A stretch of 5,983 nt of DNA, taken from the NCBI GenBank assembly GCA_905479795.1, contig CAJQNX010000051.1:1-5983 (forward strand). Direction: 5' to 3'. Below are positions 1 to 5,449 of this stretch, piece by piece. Under the pieces are notes generated by a model that worked only from the letters and a program-made list of their open reading frames with translations, had not been told where the DNA came from and made no database searches. The position numbers and the translations under genes were made by a program. Every line of letters begins with the position of its first letter. Within the stretch, counting starts at the first letter, position 1. Source of the stretch: an uncultured Candidatus Midichloriaceae bacterium (lineage in GTDB: Bacteria; Pseudomonadota; Alphaproteobacteria; Rickettsiales; Midichloriaceae).

Positions 1-281
1 AGACCTATTTCTTTCAGCATTACTGCCCATGGAAATAAGAATGCTATTTCTAAATCAAATATAATAAAGAGAATTGATACAAGGTAAAATCTTATATCAA
101 ATTTTTTCTTAGCATTTCCAAAACTTTCAAAGCCACATTCATAGGTAGATAATTTTTCTTTATAAGGATTTGATTTATTGATTATAAAAGGTATAATTAT
201 CAGCACAAAAGCAAGGCAAGCACTTATTATAATAAAAATTAATATTGATAAATAATTTTGCAAATAAAGCTGTATATCCAT
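1..281 (-). CDS. nuoA: NADH-quinone oxidoreductase subunit A (partial, N-terminal 93 residues)
   Basis: Membrane subunit of respiratory complex I, which passes electrons from NADH to quinone while pumping protons across the inner membrane. Reading the minus strand from the ATG at 281-279 gives 93 codons without a stop, then the window ends. Seen: a first membrane helix (about residues 10-34), the conserved loop YECGFESFG (47-55, Cys49 matching the mobile-loop cysteine of mitochondrial ND3), then FDIRFYLVSILFIIFDLEIA (61-80) with the conserved acids Asp76 and Glu78 in the second helix, and FLFPWAV (81-87). Members are usually about 120 residues, so roughly the third helix is missing. The start lies 4 nt after the ferredoxin stop, with a weak purine-rich AAGAAAGA upstream inside the ferredoxin gene, so translation is probably coupled. 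The remaining nuo genes would be expected beyond the left edge. Confidence 0.95.
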   Translation of the reverse strand, partial: MDIQLYLQNYLSILIFIIISACLAFVLIIIPFIINKSNPYKEKLSTYECGFESFGNAKKKFDIRFYLVSILFIIFDLEIAFLFPWAVMLKEIG

Positions 282-285
282 ATTA

Positions 286-612
286 TTATCTTTCTTTTGG
301 TATTTTTACAGTCAATCCATCAAACTTATCTTGCATTATTATTTGGCAACTCAACCTTGAAGTCTTAGTTAAACCAAATGCCAAATCCAACATGTCATCC
401 TCATCTTCTTTTTTGGGAACCACTTGCTCTAGTATATCATAAAATCTTTTATCCACAACTACATGACAAGTAGCGCATGATAACGATCCTCCACACGCCC
501 CTTCTATTTCAAATATATCATTCTGGTGAGCAATTTCCATAACAGATAAGCCATTAGGCGCCTCCACTTCCTTAATTGCTCCATCATCAAAAATAAATTT
601 TATTTTTGGCAT
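286..612 (-). CDS. fdxB: Adrenodoxin-type [2Fe-2S] ferredoxin
   Basis: Small soluble electron carrier of the adrenodoxin/Isc ferredoxin class, which in relatives supplies electrons for iron-sulfur cluster assembly. Complete at 108 residues, a normal length. The four cluster ligands are visible as Cys40, Cys46, Cys49 (motif GACGGSLSCATCHV, C-X5-C-X2-C) and Cys89 (SRLSCQI). The acidic stretch EDEDDMLDLAFGLT (69-82) closely resembles the partner-recognition helix of adrenodoxin, which separates it from plant-type ferredoxins. It lies 7 nt after yajC and 4 nt before nuoA, so all three are probably co-transcribed. The family assignment is firm. The Isc role is inferred from the family: no isc or hsc genes are in the window, and its place beside nuoA leaves open another electron-transfer role. 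The symbol follows rickettsial usage. Confidence 0.93.
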   Translation of the reverse strand: MPKIKFIFDDGAIKEVEAPNGLSVMEIAHQNDIFEIEGACGGSLSCATCHVVVDKRFYDILEQVVPKKEDEDDMLDLAFGLTKTSRLSCQIIMQDKFDGLTVKIPKER

Positions 613-619
613 CCACTAC

Positions 620-949
620 TCACTTAGCGTTTTTATCAGAATCTACGATTTGAGATACAGTATCTCTTTTTATTTTTACTTTTACATCTTTAGCTATCTC
701 CACAACCAAAATTCCACTCTCTGATTCTACTTTAAATACTGTAGCAATCATTCCGCCAGCTGTAAGAACTTTATCACCCTTTTTTAGGTTATTAACAAGC
801 TCTTGATGACTTTTTAATTTTTTTTGTTGAGGACGAATAACTAAGAAATAAAATATAACTATAATTACTAATAGCGGAGCCATGCTAGTAAACATTGAAC
901 TCACTGATGTACCACCCGATGCATCTGCAAAAACTTCTTGTATAAACAT
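620..949 (-). CDS. yajC: YajC, accessory subunit of the Sec translocase
   Basis: Single-span inner-membrane protein that associates with SecDF in the SecYEG holotranslocon for export and insertion of proteins. Complete at 109 residues, the usual size. Seen: a short periplasmic N-terminus, a hydrophobic helix at about residues 24-38, the family signature YFLVIRPQQKK (34-44), then a basic cytosolic domain with GDKVLTAGGMIATV (59-72). The ATG at 949-947 has no clear Shine-Dalgarno sequence. It is the first gene of the leftward run yajC - ferredoxin - nuoA. In many bacteria yajC sits with tgt or secD/secF; secD is not next to it here, so this gene order is uncommon. A promoter-like sequence lies about 30 nt upstream of the start. 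Confidence 0.95.
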   Translation of the reverse strand: MFIQEVFADASGGTSVSSMFTSMAPLLVIIVIFYFLVIRPQQKKLKSHQELVNNLKKGDKVLTAGGMIATVFKVESESGILVVEIAKDVKVKIKRDTVSQIVDSDKNAK

Positions 950-978
950 AAAATCAAATATAATAAATTTTACTTATT

Positions 979-1008
979 TTTATATTATTAACCGCCTTTT
1001 TTCAACAA
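979..1008 (-). promoter_or_regulatory. Candidate sigma70-type promoter for yajC-ferredoxin-nuoA
   Basis: On the minus strand TTGTTG (1008-1003), an 18-nt spacer and TATAAA (984-979) sit 30 nt before the yajC ATG. The hexamers fit the consensus moderately, but the region is so AT-rich that -10-like strings are frequent and other registers (TAATAT at 987-982) are possible. The position in a divergent spacer supports it. Confidence 0.35.
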
Positions 1009-1132
1009 CTATTTGTAATTATAAAATTATACGGACAATTTCTAGTTAAAAGCTAGTATAGCATATTTGTTAATATCAGTTTTATTAGAAGACATCTGAT
1101 TACAAAATTTATCTGGGGAGTAGCAAACTTTA

Positions 1133-1161
1133 TTGCAACTTCTATTGCTATGCGCTAATAT
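1133..1161 (+). promoter_or_regulatory. Candidate sigma70-type promoter for the small protein-dsbB pair
   Basis: TTGCAA (1133-1138), a 17-nt spacer and TAATAT (1156-1161) lie about 63 nt upstream of the ATG at 1225. Spacing is optimal and the spacer is relatively GC-containing (TATGCGC) next to the AT-rich -10. The -35 and spacer overlap the upstream copy of a 16-bp direct repeat whose second copy is inside the small coding gene. Confidence 0.4.
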
Positions 1162-1335
1162 TTTTCTTTACAACTCAGTCATTTTCCTTTCTAATTTAGA
1201 TAGGATATCTAATGGGCAATTTTTATGATAGTGACTATATTTACCTTATTGATTATTACCCTGTGCTTAGGCTACATTGGTAAAATAAACTCAAGTCTAG
1301 TTTTATTCTTTATATGCTATGCAACTTCTATTGCT
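1134..1335 (+). repeat. 16-bp direct repeat, copies at 1134-1149 and 1320-1335
   Basis: The string TGCAACTTCTATTGCT occurs identically at 1134-1149 and 1320-1335, 186 nt apart, a multiple of three, so both copies can be read in the same frame as (C/I)-A-T-S-I-A. The flanks do not match, so this is a short repeat and not an evident long duplication. The first copy lies in a promoter-like stretch, the second in the DUF5993-like gene. Confidence 0.6.
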
Positions 1336-1380
1336 TGGTTTATTCACCATGCTTCCGATAAATTAAATTTATCTTTTTAA
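1225..1380 (+). CDS. Small membrane protein, DUF5993-like, upstream of dsbB
   Basis: A 51-residue ORF beginning MIVTIFTLLIITLCLGYIGK and ending in WFIHHASDKLNLSF. Two hydrophobic stretches (about 2-18 and 24-40) separated by a short polar turn predict a two-helix membrane hairpin. The ending HHASDKLNLSF resembles what I recall of the DUF5993 family, about 50-residue proteins of unknown function often encoded next to DsbB-like proteins. Here the stop is followed 15 nt later by the dsbB-like start, matching that arrangement and implying co-translation. The ATG at 1225 is the only reasonable start; an upstream ATG at 1212 is in another frame. The ribosome site is weak (GGG at 1214-1216). Function is unknown; a partner or assembly factor for the adjacent oxidoreductase is an inference from linkage. 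A profile search would decide the family. Confidence 0.68.
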   Translation: MIVTIFTLLIITLCLGYIGKINSSLVLFFICYATSIAWFIHHASDKLNLSF

Positions 1381-1389
1381 CTATTACAC

Positions 1390-1394
1390 AGAGG
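1390..1394 (+). promoter_or_regulatory. Shine-Dalgarno that favours the second ATG of dsbB
   Basis: AGAGG at 1390-1394 is the clearest ribosome site in the window. It ends 1 nt before the ATG at 1396 but 4 nt before the adjacent in-frame ATG at 1399. The second spacing is more workable, so the protein may start at Met2; the difference is one residue. Confidence 0.5.
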
Positions 1395-1395
1395 T

Positions 1396-1950
1396 ATGAT
1401 GACCAATAGAAAAATTTCAATAGTAGATTTTATAATACTTTCTATAGCAATTGCAGCAAATGTAATAGCCCTTTTTTACCAATTTATATTTCATGAACTT
1501 CCCTGTCCTCTTTGTCTATTACAAAGAGTTGGGCTTTTTTGTATAGCGTTTGGAGCAATGATGAATTTGAAGCATGGCAAAGAATTCAAATATGACCTCA
1601 TTATTATCATTTCAAGTATATATAGCTTGATTGTTTCCATGAGGCAGGTCTTACTGCACATAGTCCCTGGTGATGCAGGATATGGCTCAAAGTTTCTAGA
1701 TCTGCATTTTTACACATGGAATGATATTGTTTCATTTCTATTTATAATCCTAGTTTCTCTATCTCCTATGTTTAAAAACATAAATTTGAACAACATATCG
1801 TCATATTTTTCTATATCAACTGACTTAATCACTAAGATTTTATTTTCTATATTCCTAATTTTATTGTTAATAAATGTCATTTCCGTGTATCTGGAATGTG
1901 GATTTATGCAATGCCCAGATAATCCTGTTAAATATAGAAGCAATTTTTAG
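1396..1950 (+). CDS. dsbB: DsbB-like disulfide bond formation protein, atypical cysteine layout
   Basis: Inner-membrane oxidoreductase that in the DsbB family reoxidises a periplasmic DsbA-type thiol oxidase and passes electrons to quinone. 184 residues. Seen: first helix (about 9-30), then PCPLCLLQR (36-44) with the active pair Cys37/Cys40 and Arg44 at the place of the quinone-site arginine (Arg48 in E. coli). Further helices lie at about 45-58, 67-85, 108-124 and 143-165. The second periplasmic loop (about 88-109, PGDAGYGSKFLDLHFYTW) has no cysteine, whereas E. coli DsbB has its second pair there. Instead a pair sits at the C-terminus, Cys168 and Cys173 in ECGFMQCPDNP. With five helices instead of four this tail would face the periplasm. 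I recall this layout from the DsbB branch linked to DUF5993, whose likely member precedes it here. No DsbA gene is in the window, and the exact partner is unknown. Confidence 0.88.
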   Translation: MMTNRKISIVDFIILSIAIAANVIALFYQFIFHELPCPLCLLQRVGLFCIAFGAMMNLKHGKEFKYDLIIIISSIYSLIVSMRQVLLHIVPGDAGYGSKFLDLHFYTWNDIVSFLFIILVSLSPMFKNINLNNISSYFSISTDLITKILFSIFLILLLINVISVYLECGFMQCPDNPVKYRSNF

Positions 1951-2254
1951 CTTATTTATAGTTAACATAACCGACAAAATTTATATAAAAATTAAGTGGT
2001 AATGCTGAAAATAAATTATCTTATATACACATTCTATCTAGTTAAAAAGAGATTTAGAAATTATTCCGATGAAATAATATAACCAATTAACATTCCCTTA
2101 ATGATCCCCATTAATAATAATTAACATCCTTAATAAAAGGTCACAGGTTTCATTTGAAGCATTTTTTTTATGTTATCAGTTATTTTTTGCTTTTCATTTT
2201 GCTTTAGATGACTTAGTGTTTTTGCTAATTGATTGGTAATTAAATAATAAAAAT
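1951..2254. other. Intergenic spacer, no gene seen
   Basis: About 300 nt of AT-rich DNA between dsbB and the symporter gene. I see no RNA gene and no strong terminator after dsbB. A 26-codon ORF (ATG at 2002 to TAA ending 2082) has no ribosome site and no recognisable similarity. A weak inverted repeat TTAATG/CATTAA (2098-2103/2109-2114, 5-nt loop) is too AT-rich to interpret. The right end holds the promoter-like sequence for the next gene. Confidence 0.6.
2222..2250 (+). promoter_or_regulatory. Weak candidate promoter just before the symporter start
   Basis: TTGCTA (2222-2227), a 17-nt spacer and TAATAA (2245-2250) lie directly upstream of the ATG at 2255. Transcription from it would begin at or very near the start codon, giving a leaderless mRNA; consistent with that, no Shine-Dalgarno is visible before this ATG. 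The AT-richness makes chance matches likely, and an upstream promoter could equally serve. Confidence 0.22.
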
Positions 2255-3823
2255 ATGGGAAAATTACATATAATTGATGTATCTATAGTTGGTATTTATC
2301 TATTTCTTTGCCTGGCAATCGGTCTTTATAAATCCACTAAGATTAAAACCATTAGAGAATATACTGTTGGTAGTGGAAATTTCCCTTTAATTGCTCTTGT
2401 TGCAACAAATTTCGCAACATATATTAGTGCCAGAAGTACCATGGGAGATGTAACAGAAATATTCCAAAGTGGGCTTATTTATGGAATTCCTGTACTTTTA
2501 TGTTTTTTATCCTGGTTAATAACATCTAAATTGTACATTACTAATATTTACCAATTTAAAAATTGCATATCCCTAAGTGAAATAATGTATGAATTATATG
2601 GTGGATTAGCACTTCATGTAACAAATTTTTGCTCTATTGTTTTAAGTATAGGATTTGTAACTACGCAAATGCTTGCAATTGGCTACTTATTTCAAGAATA
2701 TTTTCAAATACAATATCACATAGGAGTTATAATAGGATTCAGTATATTAACCTTTTATTCAGCTTTTGGTGGTATAAGGGGTGTTGTGTTAACTGATATA
2801 CTTCAATTTTTCATCTTTTTTTGCGCTTTACCAATAATTTGTGGCTTTTTGTATTATGAGGTTGGCGGCTATTCTAAAATTAAAGAATCCTTACCAAAAT
2901 CTCATTTGGAATCATTTTTAACCAAAGATACTATGTTGTTGTTCGTTGGGTATATTTTTTACACAATAATACCTTTGCATAGTGCCCCATATATACAAAG
3001 ATTATTAATGTCTACTAACCAAGAAAAATTAAAAAAAACATATAATATTTGTGCTTTTCTAACGTTAATATTTTCTATTTTAATACTTTTAATAGGATTA
3101 ATGATGCGTGCTAAAGCTCCTGGTATTGAACCTAATTTAGTATTTTATTATTTTATCAATAATTATCTACCTCCTGTACTCAAAAGTATTTTGTTAATTG
3201 GCATATTAGCTATTATTATGTCTACTGCAGATTCCTGGTTAAATAATGCTAGTGCAATAATCGCACATGATGTAGCAAAAAAAATAAATAGTAACATTAC
3301 TAATAAACAAGAAATAAGGATAGCAATAATAGCTACTTTTTCTATAAGTTTGTTATGTACTATATGTGCATTTTGGGTAGATAGTATATTGAAGGCTATT
3401 TTTATGGTATTTAATTTTTGGGTGCCAATAATATTAATACCTCTTACAGCTGGTTTTCTAAAATTTAGGACAAACTCAACTGCATTTTTATATAGTGTTA
3501 TAATGGCTATTTTATTGTGCTTGCTAGGAAGATATATATCTTCTGATTTTGGAGTTATTAGCATGACTACAGGAACAATAGGCAGTGCTATAGGACTTTT
3601 TTTCGGTCATTGTTGGCAGGTTAAGAGGGGGATAATCAAGGTGAAAAAGCCTTCGCACAAAGAATATAAGCCAACATTGAATCAAAAAATAAAACAATTG
3701 ATAGACAGCTTTCTAGCTCTTAAGAAGAAAGTGGAAGTTAGCAAATCATCTTATTATACATTTGCTTTATTTATTATGACGCTCAATATTCCAATATTGA
3801 TACTAGGGTATAATGCTTCTTAA
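2255..3823 (+). CDS. Sodium:solute symporter (SSF/SLC5 family), N-terminal half of a transporter-kinase unit
   Basis: Inner-membrane transporter of the family that includes PutP, normally coupling Na+ entry to uptake of a small organic solute. 522 residues. Hydrophobic segments run from residue 6 to about 455, consistent with the roughly 13-helix SSF fold. Family marks: FGGIRGVVLTDILQF (171-185, Asp181 at the place of the functional Asp187 of PutP) and ILAIIMSTADSW (317-328), where Ser323/Thr324 correspond to the Na+-site Ser340/Thr341 of PutP. After the transporter fold come a charged cytosolic linker (about 456-498) and one extra hydrophobic helix (500-518), unusual for a plain symporter. 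The ATG at 2255 is the first start after an in-frame TAA 18 nt upstream and has no Shine-Dalgarno. The gene ends in a single TAA in frame with the kinase that follows. The substrate cannot be read from sequence; proline is only one possibility. As in CbrA, the transporter may act as the sensor input. Confidence 0.9.
   Translation: MGKLHIIDVSIVGIYLFLCLAIGLYKSTKIKTIREYTVGSGNFPLIALVATNFATYISARSTMGDVTEIFQSGLIYGIPVLLCFLSWLITSKLYITNIYQFKNCISLSEIMYELYGGLALHVTNFCSIVLSIGFVTTQMLAIGYLFQEYFQIQYHIGVIIGFSILTFYSAFGGIRGVVLTDILQFFIFFCALPIICGFLYYEVGGYSKIKESLPKSHLESFLTKDTMLLFVGYIFYTIIPLHSAPYIQRLLMSTNQEKLKKTYNICAFLTLIFSILILLIGLMMRAKAPGIEPNLVFYYFINNYLPPVLKSILLIGILAIIMSTADSWLNNASAIIAHDVAKKINSNITNKQEIRIAIIATFSISLLCTICAFWVDSILKAIFMVFNFWVPIILIPLTAGFLKFRTNSTAFLYSVIMAILLCLLGRYISSDFGVISMTTGTIGSAIGLFFGHCWQVKRGIIKVKKPSHKEYKPTLNQKIKQLIDSFLALKKKVEVSKSSYYTFALFIMTLNIPILILGYNAS
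3821..3823 (+). other. In-frame stop splitting a symporter-kinase reading frame
   Basis: The TAA at 3821-3823 is the only stop in one reading frame running from 2255 to 4921 (889 codons including both stops). After it come GAT TTT and then the GTG at 3830 taken as the kinase start, without loss of frame. There is no Shine-Dalgarno before that GTG. The last helix before the stop (500-518 of the symporter ORF) and the helices after it together make a six-helix sensor region of the CqsS type, so the stop appears to lie inside an ancestral domain. Confidence 0.8.
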
Positions 3824-3829
3824 GATTTT

Positions 3830-4921
3830 GTGAATGTCACAGCACAGTATTTGCGCTATGCTACTTTGTTTCTTGCACTATTCGTAATGTTTCATGAAAT
3901 CTACAGCACAAAAAATCCAAACATTCTGTGGAATTTAACATTATTTCTAGCATTACCATTCACTGGAGTATATCTCTTCATTGCAAGTGGTTATAACGTT
4001 ATATGGGGTGCTAACTGCTTTGTTTCAATCATAGCATTATTTTTATTCGCTAATTTGTATTATGCTTGGATATTAGGAATATCAGGTGTATTGGCAGCAA
4101 TTACTCTGCATGTAGGATATAATTGGATTGTAGACCCAATAATAATAGTGGATAAACAAAATTTATTTGCTACGTATTCCACAATACTACTATCTGCGAT
4201 AATTACTTATGTGATTTATCACAAATTTAGAGAGGATAAAATAAAGCAAAAAGCACTTGAGATATTGGGGCGGTCAATTGCACATGATGTTACATCGCCA
4301 CTTACCATTAATTTGCTAAGTATGGAGTTGATAAAACAATCCTTAAAAGATAAGGATTATAAAAATATAGATAAGCACATACATAATTTAGAACAGTGCA
4401 ATAAGCAAGCTATGCAGGATGTGGACATAATGCTTAGTAGTATAAAGGCTGATGATAGTATCAAGCCTAAGGATTGGGGGGAGTATTCAATTATAAAATG
4501 CGTTAGTGATGCTCTTGATAAATATTTTATGAACGAAGAGCAAAGAAAACAAGTATCCATCTTGGATAAAGATAATAAAAAGAAGGATTTTACTTTTATA
4601 GGATCGAACACTTTATTATGTCATGTGATATTTAATTTACTTAAAAACGCCCTTAAATACGCAGGAGACAAAGCAAAAATAGAAATTTTTATTAAAAATA
4701 GTAAATTGCATTTTAAGGATGATGGCTATGGAATAGAGGAAGAAGTGCTCACTAATCTTTTTCAAAAATACGCAACAACAGGTGGGCATGGAGTAGGATT
4801 AAATTTTTGTAAAGAAGCTATGCGTAAAATGGGAGGGAATATCACTTGCAATAGTGTCAAAGGCAAGGGTGCAGAATTTATTATTAATTTTAACGTGCCT
4901 CACATACGGAAAAAGAAGTAA
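3830..4921 (+). CDS. CqsS-like membrane sensor histidine kinase
   Basis: Two-component sensor kinase: autophosphorylates a histidine and would pass the phosphate to a response regulator. 363 residues from GTG. Hydrophobic segments at about 8-24, 32-53, 57-82, 84-101 and 112-130 form the membrane sensor. The phospho-acceptor is His152 in GRSIAHDVTSPLT (147-159). The ATP-binding domain shows the N box NLLKNALKYA (269-278), DDGYG (297-301), GGHGVGL (318-324) and a C-terminal GAEFIINF (347-354). The order GSNTLL, FNLLKNA, GVGLNFCKEAM, GGNITC resembles the Vibrio autoinducer sensor CqsS (and Legionella LqsS) more than EnvZ-type kinases. The protein stops after the ATPase domain: no receiver domain, and no response regulator lies in the window. 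The start is uncertain; GTG 3830 has no ribosome site, and translation might depend on the preceding gene or on stop readthrough. The ligand is unknown; the family link does not prove autoinducer sensing. Confidence 0.9.
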   Translation: MNVTAQYLRYATLFLALFVMFHEIYSTKNPNILWNLTLFLALPFTGVYLFIASGYNVIWGANCFVSIIALFLFANLYYAWILGISGVLAAITLHVGYNWIVDPIIIVDKQNLFATYSTILLSAIITYVIYHKFREDKIKQKALEILGRSIAHDVTSPLTINLLSMELIKQSLKDKDYKNIDKHIHNLEQCNKQAMQDVDIMLSSIKADDSIKPKDWGEYSIIKCVSDALDKYFMNEEQRKQVSILDKDNKKKDFTFIGSNTLLCHVIFNLLKNALKYAGDKAKIEIFIKNSKLHFKDDGYGIEEEVLTNLFQKYATTGGHGVGLNFCKEAMRKMGGNITCNSVKGKGAEFIINFNVPHIRKKK

Positions 4922-4953
4922 GAATTCCTTACTTAAGTAGGAATTTTTTATTT
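4921..4953 (+). terminator. Rho-independent terminator after the kinase gene
   Basis: AATTCC (4923-4928) pairs with GGAATT (4940-4945), with a one-base bulge at 4929 and a continuing TAC/GTA stem around a TTAA loop, followed by a T-rich tail (4944-4949 and 4951-4953). The stem begins right at the kinase stop codon, so it closes the symporter-kinase transcription unit. Confidence 0.75.
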
Positions 4954-5449
4954 CTAAACTTACCATAGTTCAGGCAGAGATATTCCGTAACCCATATTAT
5001 TGTTCAATATCATTTAAAATATAAAGATTATTAAAAATTTATCATTGATATAGCGCCTTATTTTTATCCAAATTTTGTCATATTTTTCTGATATTTTATC
5101 TATTATTTTTTTATTAAACTAATGTTTCTTTCTTCTAATATAGTTTATCTCAGATCATTTTTTTGAAGCATAGGTATATCTATACTAATAGTATAATAGC
5201 ATGGCATTGGGAGTAGAAAAGCGATAAAATTAAGAATGGTAAAGATCATAGGTATACAGGGCTTATTTATTGAAATAAAGATGAAAAAAACCATTTATAA
5301 ATTGAAAAATTAGAAAAATATTAGTTTATTGTAAACAAAAAAATCTAAGATGAAACATAAGATAATACCATGTGGCTGAGATGCTTTCATTTATTTTATG
5401 TCAGCATTTATCCCCTAACACCTATCTAGTTTTTTGGAACTATTTCTCT
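4954..5449. other. Long AT-rich spacer, no convincing gene
   Basis: About 500 nt between two converging units. All frames are broken by stops every few dozen codons. The longest pieces are a plus-strand one containing ATG at about 5235 (25 codons to TAG) and a minus-strand one of about 35 codons around 5025-5130; neither has a ribosome site or recognisable similarity. Small structures: inverted repeat TATACT/AGTATA (5181-5186/5190-5195) and direct repeat CATAGGTATA (5169-5178 and 5247-5256). No tRNA or other RNA was recognised. No clear terminator for the leftward gene ending at 5450 was found. Confidence 0.55.

Noticed and set aside
245..442. 65-codon plus-strand ORF.
   Set aside because: It is antisense to the end of the ferredoxin and start of nuoA, both firmly identified; no similarity to a known protein.
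1710..1943. 77-codon minus-strand ORF inside dsbB.
   Set aside because: Antisense shadow of the well-supported dsbB reading frame.
2002..2082. 26-codon plus-strand ORF in the dsbB-symporter spacer.
   Set aside because: Too short, no ribosome site, no recognisable motif; expected by chance in AT-rich DNA.
3163..3564. 133-codon minus-strand ORF inside the symporter gene.
   Set aside because: It is opposite the conserved Na+-site region of the symporter; such antisense ORFs arise from the AT-rich codon use.
4357..4611. 84-codon minus-strand ORF inside the kinase gene.
   Set aside because: Antisense to the kinase between its histidine box and ATPase domain; no independent support.
5181..5195. 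Perfect inverted repeat TATACT-AAT-AGTATA.
   Set aside because: Only 6 bp of almost pure AT with no neighbouring T-run or gene start; not enough for an operator or terminator call.
5372..5440. TPP-riboswitch-like words (CTGAGA near 5376, ACACCTATCTAG near 5418) on the plus strand.
   Set aside because: The order is faintly like a thi-box, but the conserved GCG/AGGGAA part and pairing stems are missing, and the sequence points into the antisense side of the PpiD-like gene, with no gene to control.
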